A stretch of DNA of 64,000 nucleotides from an uncultured Muribaculaceae bacterium. Lineage in GTDB: Bacteria > Bacteroidota > Bacteroidia > Bacteroidales > Muribaculaceae. How positions within the stretch are numbered: position 1 is the stretch's first letter; every line of letters begins with the position of its first letter. The stretch lies in contig CALUIB010000011.1 of NCBI GenBank assembly GCA_944320595.1, positions 33,133-97,132 on the forward strand, read 5' to 3'. Below, one piece after another: positions 18,801-27,022 of the stretch. A program made the translations under genes and the position numbers. Below the pieces are notes generated by a model that had not been told where the DNA came from, did no database searches, and worked only from the letters and a program-made list of their open reading frames with translations.

Positions 18801-20692
18801 AGCAAGAGGATTACCGGCAGCTGAACGAGTTCTACAAGCTGAAGATGCAGCAGATACACATTGTAGGGGAATATGCCAACTTGATGGTGCGCAACTACGA
18901 TGCAGCATTGCAGTATGTGAAGGACTACTTCCAAATGGACTACCGCAAATTCATTGCAAAATACTTCAAAGGTGAACGGCTTGGCGAGATACAGCGCAAC
19001 TTGACACCCGAAAAATACAAGCAACTGTTCGGGCTGCTGTCGAAACGGCAAATGGAGATAATCGGTGACAAGGATTCCCGTTGCATTGTCGTGGCAGCCG
19101 GCCCCGGCAGCGGCAAGACGCGCGTCCTCGTACACAAGCTCGCCTCGCTGTTGCTACTCGAAGATGTAAAGCACGAGCAGCTGCTCATGCTCACATTTTC
19201 ACGTGCGGCTGCTATCGAGTTCAAGCAGCGATTGATGGAATTGATTGGGAATGCAGCTCACTTTGTGGAAATAAAGACGTTCCACTCATACTGTTTCGAC
19301 CTGCTGGGCCGCATAGGAAACCTTGAAGACGCGAAAAATGTCGTAGAAACAGCGGCAGACATGATTAACAGCGGAGAAGTGGAGCCAAACAAGATACGCA
19401 AGACTGTGCTGGTAATTGACGAGGCACAAGACATGGGGGCCGGCGAATATGCCCTTGTGGAGGCCTTGATGGCATGCAACGAAGATATGCGCGTGATAGC
19501 CGTAGGCGATGACGACCAAAATATTTATGAATTTCGAGGTTCCGACTCGGGGTATATGTACAAATTGACTCAGCGCGAAGGCAGCCGCTTTGTCGAGATG
19601 ACCGAAAACTACCGCAGCACTCGCCACGTGGTGGAGTATGCCAACGAGTTTGTAAAAGGCATACATGGCCGAATGAAACAGTCCCCGATTATTTCAATGA
19701 GGAATGAAGACGGCTGGGTGGGAATAACGCACCACGAATCGAAATATATGTACCGGCCAGTTGCCGACGAGTTGGCAAGTTTGCACGGAAGTGGCAGCTC
19801 GTGCGTGTTGACGCAAACCAACGATGAGGCCGTAATTATGACGGCACTATTGCGAAAATATGGTATAAACGGCAAGTTGATACAGTCGATGGACGGTTTC
19901 CGTTTTTGGAAAATGGCCGAGATGAGATATTTCATGTCATTCATCGACAGGCGGTTGAGTTCTCCATTGATTGCCGATGAATTATGGGAAGATGCCAAGA
20001 CGGCAACATTTGCCCGTTACGGACGCAGCCATAGCCTGATGTATGTGAAACGCTGCCTGGAACTATTCGAGCAAACCAGCAAGGCAAAATATGATAGCGA
20101 CTTCAAGGAATTTGTATTCGAGTCGTCGGTCGAAGATTTTTGCGACACTTCGGGAGCCGATGTCGTGGTATCGACAATACACAAGGCAAAGGGGCGTGAA
20201 TTCGACAATGTATATATGCTGGTAACCGACAACTACGATAAGTCGCCGCAACTTATGCGTCGGTATTACGTGGGCATGACCCGAGCAAAGAACCGCCTGT
20301 CGATACACACCGACGGTGACTACTTTGGTTATTTGCATGCCGACCGATATGTCACCGACCACAGGCAATATGATATGCCTGATGAAGTCGTCTTGCAGCT
20401 CACGCACAAAGATGTCAACCTTGGTTTCTTCAAAGGCATAAAGCGCGACGTGCTGGCCTTGATGGGCGGAGACACGCTGTGCTATAAAGATTACATACTA
20501 TATTCCACAAGCGGCAGGCCGGTGGCCAAGCTGTCGCAGCGCATGCAGGCCACGCTATCGGCGTGGGAAGAAAAAGGCTACAAGGTGAGGTCGGCGGTAG
20601 TGCGTTTCATAGTGTCATGGAAACCAAAGGACGCGCCACGCGATGAACAGGAAACAGCCGTCTTACTTGCCGACTTGGCGTTGTCGCTATAG
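15812..20692 (+). CDS. Exonuclease-RecQ-UvrD fusion helicase
   Basis: A 1626-residue protein with three enzymatic parts. Residues about 30-150 resemble a DnaQ/RNase T 3'-5' exonuclease (AIIDVEVG, then GHNIIHHDAKYL). Residues about 280-700 are a RecQ-type SF2 helicase: PTGGGKSLTFQLPALM, VIDEAHCFSSWGQDFR, ATSAFGMGVDKKDVGLVVHY, QEAGRAGRD. Residues about 1070-1530 are a UvrD/PcrA-like SF1 helicase: AAGPGSGKTRVLVHKLAS, VLVIDEAQDMGAGEY, VGDDDQNIYEFRG and TIHKAKGREFDNVY. Met at 15812 was chosen because the earlier in-frame TTG lies inside the promoter. It probably processes DNA ends or forks in repair or defence; the exact role is unknown. Confidence 0.88.
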   Translation: MSIWNKFLEILGTDDKNDVVGDKVVSPKRDASRYAIIDVEVGLKDNKIHDIGALRNDGATFHNSSRNALFEFIGNVDYICGHNIIHHDAKYLFASSPCRWALVDTLYVSPLLFPERPYHKLVKDDKLMSDQINNPVNDCEKARNLLSDEIAHWNALPEAKRKIFASLLIGKEEFKGFLGMVGATAFDGNLPSLIREFFSGKICQNAEIDSLVEQYPCELAYALALIDTTDHHSITPRWVTYNYPAVEYVMKLLRQTICKSGCPYCNTLLDVHRNLKALFGFDQFRTYEGEPLQEQAAKAATEGKSLLAIFPTGGGKSLTFQLPALMDGLSVHGLTVVISPLQSLMKDQVDNLASRGITDAVTINGLLDPITRALSIERVQNGEASLLYIAPEMLRSKTIEKILMERHVVRFVIDEAHCFSSWGQDFRVDYLYIGKFIKKYQQAKKLPKPIPVSCFTATAKQKVIQDIRDYFKRTLGIDLELFASTASRTNLRYSVIHAETNDDKYLMLRNLISTTDCPTIVYVSRTKRTIELAAKLSRDGYPALPFNGKMDSDKKIANQDDFMNDRVRIIVATSAFGMGVDKKDVGLVVHYDISDSLENYVQEAGRAGRDPHIDARCYVLYNDNDLDKHFILLNQTKLSISEIQQVWKAVKDLTRKRMSVSCSALEIARQAGWDDSVSDIETRVRTALAALEQSGYIVRGNNVPHVYATGITVKNLDEARERIAASALFGKEETETAVRIMRSLISQKSRAKAQAPDVDAESRVDYIADILGLNKRDIISAVERMRQEGILADSKDISAYLMDSGDSERKSRTMLERFARLERYILDHIPDGALRISYKQLNDNAVNDGISTSKEKDIRTLLYFLSVKGYTRKKEDAAHNLEISRQTDADTTATRFDKRLEICRLAIEWLYKLAVDSSKDGQQRSSIQFSVIELLNYIKSIPRPIFSQLGDLQLEDVEEALLYLSKIGALKLEGGFLVLYNAMTITRLKEDNKIRYKQEDYRQLNEFYKLKMQQIHIVGEYANLMVRNYDAALQYVKDYFQMDYRKFIAKYFKGERLGEIQRNLTPEKYKQLFGLLSKRQMEIIGDKDSRCIVVAAGPGSGKTRVLVHKLASLLLLEDVKHEQLLMLTFSRAAAIEFKQRLMELIGNAAHFVEIKTFHSYCFDLLGRIGNLEDAKNVVETAADMINSGEVEPNKIRKTVLVIDEAQDMGAGEYALVEALMACNEDMRVIAVGDDDQNIYEFRGSDSGYMYKLTQREGSRFVEMTENYRSTRHVVEYANEFVKGIHGRMKQSPIISMRNEDGWVGITHHESKYMYRPVADELASLHGSGSSCVLTQTNDEAVIMTALLRKYGINGKLIQSMDGFRFWKMAEMRYFMSFIDRRLSSPLIADELWEDAKTATFARYGRSHSLMYVKRCLELFEQTSKAKYDSDFKEFVFESSVEDFCDTSGADVVVSTIHKAKGREFDNVYMLVTDNYDKSPQLMRRYYVGMTRAKNRLSIHTDGDYFGYLHADRYVTDHRQYDMPDEVVLQLTHKDVNLGFFKGIKRDVLALMGGDTLCYKDYILYSTSGRPVAKLSQRMQATLSAWEEKGYKVRSAVVRFIVSWKPKDAPRDEQETAVLLADLALSL

Positions 20693-20706
20693 ACGCGATA
20701 AAAGAG

Positions 20707-20754
20707 CCTTCCTCCCCGCCTTATCAGAAAATCAGATGAGGGGCGGGGTAGGAA
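20707..20754. terminator. Hairpin between helicase gene and B12 locus
   Basis: TTCCTCCCCGCC (20709-20720) pairs with GGCGGGGTAGGAA (20742-20754) with one bulged base. It lies 15 bases after the helicase stop on the plus strand and about 95 bases after the last B12-operon gene on the minus strand, where TTTTAT follows, so it may serve both. Confidence 0.55.
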
Positions 20755-20848
20755 AGCCCTTTCGCACTTGCAGGCTATGCAGCCGCTCACGCGGTCATGG
20801 CTTGCTTGAGAATTGAGAATAATAGCAGAAACATTAACTAAAACGTTA

Positions 20849-22036
20849 TTATAATTTCAATATTTTCGTAGTCTTTTCGTCGATGCGCACCAAGTATATC
20901 CCGGCAGGATAACTGCAAAGCTCTATGGTGTTCTTCCCTGGAGAGAATGTGCCGCTATATAGCATTATTCCGCTTTGGTTGAACACTTGTGCCACACCGG
21001 CAGCCGGAGCGTCGAAATTGACGCAGCCAGTTGCCCGATCGAGGTAAACGCGCAGGTTGCCATTGCCGCCGTCAATGCCGGGAACAGCTGCCGAGCCTCC
21101 ATATTTCGCAAGGAATGCATCAAGTACTGATTGGTCGATGGCGACTGTTTCATCGAGTACGGGGCTGCTCCCCTCGCGTGTAACGTGTGCATCGGCCACG
21201 CGGCACACTTCGGTGCTGTTTTCACCAATCCATCCGTTATATTGGTTAACGCCAGTGTATATTTTCACGAAGTCCACGCCGGGCATCTTCACTTCATTCC
21301 CTTTCGCATCTACTGCCCAGTCGATGTCGATTTTGGCACCTTCGTTCCATGAGCCACCATCGATATTCGGCACATTGTCGGCATATCCGTAATCGAAGGG
21401 GCTTAATACGAAATATGTGCCGTTGCCGCTTTGGTCAATGCCGTTGTCGGGCAAGCGTGTGCCTCGGAACACAAGCGTCTTGCTGTCGGTGAGCCATTGC
21501 GGCCAGTATGGCTGCTGATGGGCCGCGTTCCTGCGCACATATCCTTCGCCACCCTGGTTGTCGGTCCATCGAATGTCGTCATCATCGTTTTCGGGGCGGT
21601 AATAGGTACATTCATAATCGAGAATGGAGTTGTCATATTCGCTGCCGCGAATTTCAAACCACTCGTTTTCGTCGGGCAGGCCGTTGCCATTGATATCGTA
21701 TGCCACCATCACCACGCCCGGCTCGCTGCCGCCCGAGTGCATATTTCCCTCGATATACAAGTCGCGCTCGCCAGCTACGTTAACCACCGTGTGGTCGAAC
21801 CCCACCACTACATATCCGCCGTATGCGCCGAGCGAGATGCCGCCCTCCGATGTCGCCGCATGTGCTTTGTTGGCCATCGCATTGGCATCGTCGCCCTCTT
21901 CCCACTCGGGCATAATGTTGACAAATTGCCCCGGTGCCGGAGCATATTCAATCACCCCGTCGTGGACGGGACTTGCCGCATTGCCTGCCGCAGCCCATAT
22001 TATGGCCGAGGCCAGTGCCAAGAAGTTTTTATTCAT
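20849..22036 (-). CDS. Secreted protein of the B12 operon with C-terminal sorting-type domain
   Basis: A 395-residue secreted protein, not recognised as a named family. An N-terminal signal peptide (MNKNFLALASAIIWAAAGNAA) leads into a beta-rich domain with an Asp-rich, calcium-loop-like stretch DINGNGLPDENEWFEIRG. The last 70 residues end in AGIYLVRIDEKTTKILKL, the usual ending of Por/type IX secretion sorting domains. The start at 22036 overlaps the btuG stop by 8 bases; an in-frame Met at 22048 is possible. As third gene of the riboswitch-controlled operon it probably helps bind or deliver cobamides at the surface, but that is inference from position. Confidence 0.7.
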   Translation of the reverse strand: MNKNFLALASAIIWAAAGNAASPVHDGVIEYAPAPGQFVNIMPEWEEGDDANAMANKAHAATSEGGISLGAYGGYVVVGFDHTVVNVAGERDLYIEGNMHSGGSEPGVVMVAYDINGNGLPDENEWFEIRGSEYDNSILDYECTYYRPENDDDDIRWTDNQGGEGYVRRNAAHQQPYWPQWLTDSKTLVFRGTRLPDNGIDQSGNGTYFVLSPFDYGYADNVPNIDGGSWNEGAKIDIDWAVDAKGNEVKMPGVDFVKIYTGVNQYNGWIGENSTEVCRVADAHVTREGSSPVLDETVAIDQSVLDAFLAKYGGSAAVPGIDGGNGNLRVYLDRATGCVNFDAPAAGVAQVFNQSGIMLYSGTFSPGKNTIELCSYPAGIYLVRIDEKTTKILKL

Positions 22037-23213
22037 TGCCATTATCATAGTGCTTGATTATGTTTTCTGTTTTGCCATAAAATGCTATGCTTGCCGGTAT
22101 TTGCCCGGTGGTTTGTTTCCATTGCAATATGCCATCCCGGTTGAAACAGTAGATGGTGCCCGAAACGACGTATGACTTGGCATCGCACACATAAAAATCT
22201 TTGGTTACCGGGTCAACGGCTATGCAATAGGGGAGTGTTATGCTTTTTTCGGTTCCGTCTTTAATGATGTTTCGGTCTATGACTTGCATTGCAGCCATGT
22301 CGATTTTTGCAAATGTCACGGTGTTCTGTCCTGTCACATAGCTCCATTCGGTGCTTATTGTGTAGAGCATGTCGCCGTCGGCCCACATATCCGATACCGG
22401 GATGCCCATCTCCTTTATCACCTGCTTGCTCTCGGGGTCGATTACCAGCAGGTCGGAATTGATGTTGCCGTAGTAGTCGCCCCGTGAACTCAGCCATAGC
22501 CTCCCGTGGCTGTCACGGTCCATGCGGTGGAAATTGGCCGATTGCTCTATGGTCATCACGTCGGCAACTGTGAATGTGCGCAAGTCTATCACCGATACCG
22601 TGTTGTCATAGTCGGGAACATGGTATCCGCCAGAGTTGGCCACATACAGGCGGTTGCCGATGATGGTCATCTCCTCGGGCTGGTAACCCACCTCCACGCT
22701 GCCGGTCACGGTGAGCGATGCGGTGTCAACCTTGAACACCGCCCCGCGTGGCGCGGTCGGGTCGATTTGCGCCATTCCCACATAGCTGCTCACATACAGG
22801 TTGCCATCGTGCCCCAAGGCATACCGGCAGTTGGGAATGTCGATTTGCGCTACGCGCCGCGCACTGTCGGGCGTGAGCACTTCCACCTTGTGCGAACAAT
22901 TGATTACGGCATACATCTTATTGCCATATATCATGATGTTGTTGCCCACGTCGCCCAGGTTCATAACCACCTCGGGGTTGCGGGCGGCATAAATGTTGCG
23001 GTTGTATATGCCTGTGGTTGCGTCGAAGTAGTCAATGCTCGCCTTGTTGCTACCCATGTTGCCCTCGTTGAGCAGGTAAAAGCCGAACACGTCGGTCATT
23101 ACAGGCTCGGTGACTTGCGTCTGCACAATGTCGATAAGCACATCGTCGCGCTGGCACGAAGTGGCTGCAGAAAACAGTACCGCTGCTGAAATATATGTGA
23201 TAAATTGTTTCAT
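22029..23213 (-). CDS. btuG: BtuG-like surface cobalamin-binding lipoprotein
   Basis: A 394-residue lipoprotein: the signal peptide ends in a lipobox-like SAATSC, so Cys20 should be lipidated. The rest is a YncE-like beta-propeller (DUF5074 type) with repeated blades such as GNLYVSSYVGMAQID and GNRLYVANSGGYHVPDYDNTVSVIDL. In Bacteroides, BtuG is a seven-bladed propeller that captures vitamin B12 very tightly and sits on BtuB. The start overlaps the stop of the receptor gene (ATGA), and the operon lies behind a cobalamin riboswitch, which makes BtuG the best reading. Confidence 0.85.
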   Translation of the reverse strand: MKQFITYISAAVLFSAATSCQRDDVLIDIVQTQVTEPVMTDVFGFYLLNEGNMGSNKASIDYFDATTGIYNRNIYAARNPEVVMNLGDVGNNIMIYGNKMYAVINCSHKVEVLTPDSARRVAQIDIPNCRYALGHDGNLYVSSYVGMAQIDPTAPRGAVFKVDTASLTVTGSVEVGYQPEEMTIIGNRLYVANSGGYHVPDYDNTVSVIDLRTFTVADVMTIEQSANFHRMDRDSHGRLWLSSRGDYYGNINSDLLVIDPESKQVIKEMGIPVSDMWADGDMLYTISTEWSYVTGQNTVTFAKIDMAAMQVIDRNIIKDGTEKSITLPYCIAVDPVTKDFYVCDAKSYVVSGTIYCFNRDGILQWKQTTGQIPASIAFYGKTENIIKHYDNGNE

Positions 23214-25258
23214 ATAGTCAATTTTGCTGTCAGGCGGAAGTTGCGCCCCGGCATGGGGTAATTGTGTATCACCTCGTAGGCCTGGTTTAACACGTTGTTA
23301 AGTTCTCCTGCAATGCGCAGTTGCACCGCCCCTATCTTGAAATCCTTCGATAGCGACATATCGTGGGTGTACCATGGCGGCTCATAATTGTAGCGGTTGT
23401 TTTCCTGCTCGTTGTAACGCTCGCCGGTGTATATGAATGAGTAACTGAAATCCCAGCCGAGCCACGAGGCATTATACGACACCGACAGGCTGTGGCGCGG
23501 AATGTAGGGTATCTGGTCGCCATAGAACGTATCACCAGGGTCGGTGTAGTCGCGTGCCCGTTGGAAGGTGTATTGGGTGCGTAACTTCATCCCCACCTTG
23601 CCAACGTGTGCCGCTACGTCGCCGGCTACTTCGAGCCCGGCAATTCTCACACGCCCCAAGTTAATCATAGTCCAGCGGAATTGCTTGCCGGTGGGGTAGG
23701 CGATTATTTTGTTTTTGACTGTGTTATAGTAGGCGTCGGCCTTGAGCGACACGAAGTCGAAGAACTTGTGCCCGAGTGGGCGGCTGAATGAGAAACCTAT
23801 GTCGTACTGGTAGGTGTATTCCGGCTCAAGGTTGGCGTTGCCAATCTCGGTATAGTAGAGGTCGTTGAAAGTGGGCATTCGGAAGATTTTCTTGAAGAAC
23901 CCGTATATCTCAAATATGTCGTCGCCAGTGGGGCGGTAGTTGAGGAACACTGCCGGCGATAGTTCATGCTTGTTTGGCGAGGCGGTGTATAGTTTCCGTG
24001 AGCGAGTTGACTCCTGGATGAAAGTGCACAGCAGGCTTGCTTGCAGGCTTATGCGTTTGTAGTTGATGGCGGTGGCTATGGCGGCCAGCTGCGTCCATCG
24101 GGTGGGGTAGGCGAAGTCGGCAAGGTCGGCATCCATGGTGTTCCACTGCAAGTCGGCTGCTGCCGATGCGCTCCACCAGTCAGTGATGTTGAACAGGTTG
24201 GCTACCGACAGGTATGCCTCCTTTTGGTAGTAGTGGTTGTTGAGGTATAGCTCCTTTGGGTCGTCGCGCAGGTATCGCGAGTAGTCCCAGGCGAACTTGC
24301 CGCTGACCTTCAGCGAATACAGGTCGGAGAATTGCTTTTCGAAAGCTCCCTGCCCGAATGCGCTCTTGTCCCACTGTCGTTCGCCGCGGCGGAACACGTT
24401 GTTGACAATCGCGCCGGGGATACCGCGCTGCGACGTGTAGAAATATCCGTTCAGGTTCCACTTTCCCCGTGGCAGGTAGCCGTATAGGCCAAGTTCGGTG
24501 CGCAGGGCCTCGACGTCGCCGTTTTGTCGTGTGGCGGTGGTGTCGTAGGCAATGTCGCCGTTAAGCTGCTTGCGCGTGTATCGAAACTTGTACCGCCCAT
24601 TGGCGTAGGTGTATTCGGCATTGGCCGACATTGATATTTTGTCGGTTAGCCGCTGGTTCCACACCACCGACGGATTGGCAAGCCCGAAACTGCCCGTGCG
24701 CATCTGCACCGACAGCTGGTAGTCTTTGCCATCGGTAAAATGCGGCCTGCGAGTGTAGATGTAAATCGCGCTCGACGAGGAGAAATCCTTGGCGCTTTGG
24801 AAGATGCGGCTCCGCTGGCCGTTGTAGAGTGAGATGGCTTCGATGTTGTCGAGCGAGTAGCGGCCCAGGTCAACTTGCCCGTTTTGCGCGTTTCCCAGCT
24901 GTATGCCGTTGTAGAACACTCCCACATGGTTGGTGCCCATGCTGCGGATATTCACCGTCTTTATACCGCCAATGCCGCCATAGTCCTTTAGCTGCACCCC
25001 CGAGAAGTGGCGCAGTGCGTCGGCCACCGAATGGCTGTTGAGCCGCTGAAGGTCGGCTCCGGCGAGTGTCTGTGGGCGTATGATTTCGGGCCTCTTGTTG
25101 GCCACGACCTCTACTTCCCCAATCGACATAATCGAATCAAGGAATTCCTCGCCACTGCCATTGCCGCCGTCGGCTGCGGTTTGTGCAAATACATTGGTGA
25201 CGAGCATCAACGCCACCACCAATGCGCCGCATTTGGGATGTTTCATTAATATTCGCAT
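23210..25258 (-). CDS. btuB: BtuB-like TonB-dependent vitamin B12 receptor
   Basis: A 682-residue outer membrane receptor. After the signal peptide (ending near NVFAQ) a TonB-box-like region EVEVVANKRPEIIRP leads into a plug domain with VADALRHFSGVQLKDYGGIGGIKTVNIRSMGTNHVGVFYNG. A 22-strand barrel is expected in the remainder, which ends in aromatic-rich strands (MPGRNFRLTAKLTI). It imports cobalamin across the outer membrane with TonB energy. The cobalamin riboswitch in its leader and the downstream BtuG identify the substrate. A second in-frame Met at 25246 is an equally good start. Confidence 0.9.
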   Translation of the reverse strand: MRILMKHPKCGALVVALMLVTNVFAQTAADGGNGSGEEFLDSIMSIGEVEVVANKRPEIIRPQTLAGADLQRLNSHSVADALRHFSGVQLKDYGGIGGIKTVNIRSMGTNHVGVFYNGIQLGNAQNGQVDLGRYSLDNIEAISLYNGQRSRIFQSAKDFSSSSAIYIYTRRPHFTDGKDYQLSVQMRTGSFGLANPSVVWNQRLTDKISMSANAEYTYANGRYKFRYTRKQLNGDIAYDTTATRQNGDVEALRTELGLYGYLPRGKWNLNGYFYTSQRGIPGAIVNNVFRRGERQWDKSAFGQGAFEKQFSDLYSLKVSGKFAWDYSRYLRDDPKELYLNNHYYQKEAYLSVANLFNITDWWSASAAADLQWNTMDADLADFAYPTRWTQLAAIATAINYKRISLQASLLCTFIQESTRSRKLYTASPNKHELSPAVFLNYRPTGDDIFEIYGFFKKIFRMPTFNDLYYTEIGNANLEPEYTYQYDIGFSFSRPLGHKFFDFVSLKADAYYNTVKNKIIAYPTGKQFRWTMINLGRVRIAGLEVAGDVAAHVGKVGMKLRTQYTFQRARDYTDPGDTFYGDQIPYIPRHSLSVSYNASWLGWDFSYSFIYTGERYNEQENNRYNYEPPWYTHDMSLSKDFKIGAVQLRIAGELNNVLNQAYEVIHNYPMPGRNFRLTAKLTI

Positions 25259-25299
25259 AAGTTACGTCCGATGTTTCCACCATCTGTTGTGATGGCATG

Positions 25300-25500
25300 A
25301 AATCGTCTCGCGGACAGTTAAACAATACTTATCATCCAAACGGTATTCCGGCTTCTCCCCTGTAATTTCATCGGCTCGGCCTTCCCGGAGTGTATTCCAG
25401 TGACCCAGCCACAGGTGTCATTATAATGGAGTTACGGCAGCGAGTACTGCCCGGGATTTCCACCCGGTTCCCGGCGCATATAGGATTGCGCCTTTTATTG
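25300..25500 (-). promoter_or_regulatory. Cobalamin (B12) riboswitch
   Basis: Read on the minus strand, the leader of btuB contains the conserved cobalamin riboswitch pieces in order: GCCGGGAACCGGGTGGAAAT and CCCGGGCAGTAC (P3 region), CGCTGCCGTAA, the B12-box-like GGCTGGGTCACTGG, then GGGAAGGCCGAG and AAGCCGGAATACC closing the core. Further downstream CCATC-acaaca-GATGG forms a hairpin close to the start codon that could be the switch. High B12 should lower expression of the receptor operon. End coordinates are approximate. Confidence 0.93.
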
Positions 25501-25510
25501 AATGACGAGG

Positions 25511-25542
25511 CAAAGGTAGGCAAAAAAAATCAAATGCGCAAA
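25511..25542 (-). promoter_or_regulatory. Promoter of the B12 riboswitch-btuB operon
   Basis: TACCTTTG (25518-25511) matches the -7 consensus and TTTG (25542-25539) lies exactly 20 bases upstream. Transcription would start at about 25504, just before the riboswitch. Confidence 0.75.
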
Positions 25543-25615
25543 AAAATAAATGCACTGCCACGATGGTTTTCTTGGAACCGCTTGTGCAGTGCATTATGTA
25601 ATTCCTTATTTATCA

Positions 25616-25662
25616 AAATAAAGCCCTCGCCTGTAATAGCACAGGTGGAACATGGGGAGGGC
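25616..25662 (-). terminator. Terminator downstream of the HU gene
   Basis: GCCCTC (25623-25628) pairs with GAGGGC (25657-25662) and CCTGT with ACAGG inside. On the minus strand it follows the HU stop by eight bases and is followed by TTTATTTTG. Confidence 0.65.
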
Positions 25663-25669
25663 GGCAATA

Positions 25670-25942
25670 TTATTTTACTATGTCGCTCAGTTCTGCGCCC
25701 GGCTTGAACTTGACCACTTTCTTGGCCGGAATTTGTATCTTTTCCTTGGTTGAAGGGTTGATGCCGGTGCGGGCGGCTTTCTCACTTACCATGAAAGTGC
25801 CGAATCCTACGAGGGCAACCTTGTCGTCCTTGGCAAGTGCATCGGAAATGGCTTTAATCGTGGCATCAAGGGCTGCTTTTGCGTCAACCTTCGACAGCTT
25901 GGCTTCTTCGGCGATGGCGTTAACTAATTCTGTCTTGTTCAT
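25670..25942 (-). CDS. hup: HU family DNA-binding protein
   Basis: A 90-residue nucleoid protein of normal HU length. It begins MNKTELVNAIAEEAKLSKVDAKAALDA, contains VALVGFGTFMVSEKAARTGINPSTKEKIQIPAKKVVKFKPGAEL, which includes the G-F-G-x-F turn and the Arg- and Pro-bearing beta arms (INPSTKEKI) that intercalate in DNA. It is a single-gene unit with its own strong promoter and terminator. It bends and compacts DNA. Confidence 0.96.
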   Translation of the reverse strand: MNKTELVNAIAEEAKLSKVDAKAALDATIKAISDALAKDDKVALVGFGTFMVSEKAARTGINPSTKEKIQIPAKKVVKFKPGAELSDIVK

Positions 25943-26088
25943 AATGAAATAAAAAATTTAGATTTATGGTATGATAACTGTTTTTTGAATCGTGGGGATA
26001 TAAATGCCACACGGATAGTGCAAATCGAGTGCAAGACATCAAGCTGGCTGCTGGTTGAATGCAATGCCGATATGCAACCTATTTTCTG

Positions 26089-26119
26089 CAAATATAAGGC
26101 ATTTGGCTATAACTTCAAA
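26089..26119 (-). promoter_or_regulatory. HU gene promoter
   Basis: TTTG (26119-26116), a 19-base spacer, then TATATTTG (26096-26089) on the minus strand is a full match to the Bacteroidota consensus. The resulting leader is about 140 bases long with no obvious strong fold. Confidence 0.8.
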
Positions 26120-26177
26120 AAAAGGATATGAAAAAATGTTTTTTTCAAGTAAATAATTACAATAAGTGTGGCAATAG

Positions 26178-26209
26178 TTGTTGTACAGCAGTTTTTTTCC
26201 GTAATTTTG
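26178..26209 (+). promoter_or_regulatory. Promoter of the rhomboid operon
   Basis: TTG (26181-26183) lies 18 bases upstream of TAATTTTG (26202-26209). Transcription would start near 26216, which rules out the earliest possible start codon at 26168 for the rhomboid gene. Confidence 0.7.
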
Positions 26210-26263
26210 CCCCTTGATAATAGTCGGCCTCTTGCGGTTATGGCTTTTTGCAAGGGTGCTGCG

Positions 26264-27022
26264 ATGATGAAACGTAAAAGTGTAGCAATGTTTAATTCTC
26301 GAGGATTTTTTAGTTCTATCCCGACGGTCACCAAGAATTTATTGATAATAAACATATTGATGTGGGTGGCCACGTTGGCCCTTGGAGGGAAGGTCGATCT
26401 CGACAAGTATTTGGGATTGCACTACTGGGAGGCATCTGATTTCAATGTGGCGCAGTTCATCACATATATGTTCATGCATGCCAATTTTTCGCACCTGTTC
26501 TTCAATATGTTTTCGTTGTTCATGTTCGGCATAATACTTGAACGTGCGCTCGGCCCTGGTCGGTACTTGTTCTATTACATTTCATGCGGCATAGGCGCAG
26601 CCTTGGTTCAGGAAGTGGTGTGGACGTTCACATGGATAGACGTATTGAAACTTGGCGACCAGAACGGCTTTGTGGCATTGCAGGGGCAGGAGGCTCTTAA
26701 CTATTTGCTGCAATATAATGTGCCGGAACTCGAAAGGTTCTTCAATATATTTGTCACCATAGGCGCATCGGGGGCGGTCTTCGGGCTGCTGCTCGCATTT
26801 GCCATGCTGTTCCCCAATATGCCCATGTACCTGTTCTTCATTCCCATACCCATCAAAGCCAAGTGGATGGTGATAGGCTACGGCCTGCTTGAACTGGCAT
26901 TTGGCGTGACGGGTGCGCAAAGCACCGTGGCGCATTTCGCACACCTTGGCGGTATGCTATTCGGGTTCTTCATTATTTGGTACTGGAAAAAGAAAGGAGT
27001 AGTGGGTGGCGGATTTTATTGA
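26264..27022 (+). CDS. Rhomboid family intramembrane serine protease 1
   Basis: A protein of about 252 residues with six or more membrane helices. It has the rhomboid features: HANFSHLFFNMFSLFMFG (the HxxxN region), the catalytic serine in GASGAVFGLLLAF and the catalytic histidine in STVAHFAHLGGMLFGF. It cleaves membrane proteins within the bilayer; substrates are unknown. The start is uncertain: Met at 26264 (MMKRKSVAMFNSRG), 26240 or 26288 are all downstream of the promoter. A second rhomboid gene overlaps its end, a pairing common in Bacteroidota. Confidence 0.9.
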   Translation: MMKRKSVAMFNSRGFFSSIPTVTKNLLIINILMWVATLALGGKVDLDKYLGLHYWEASDFNVAQFITYMFMHANFSHLFFNMFSLFMFGIILERALGPGRYLFYYISCGIGAALVQEVVWTFTWIDVLKLGDQNGFVALQGQEALNYLLQYNVPELERFFNIFVTIGASGAVFGLLLAFAMLFPNMPMYLFFIPIPIKAKWMVIGYGLLELAFGVTGAQSTVAHFAHLGGMLFGFFIIWYWKKKGVVGGGFY

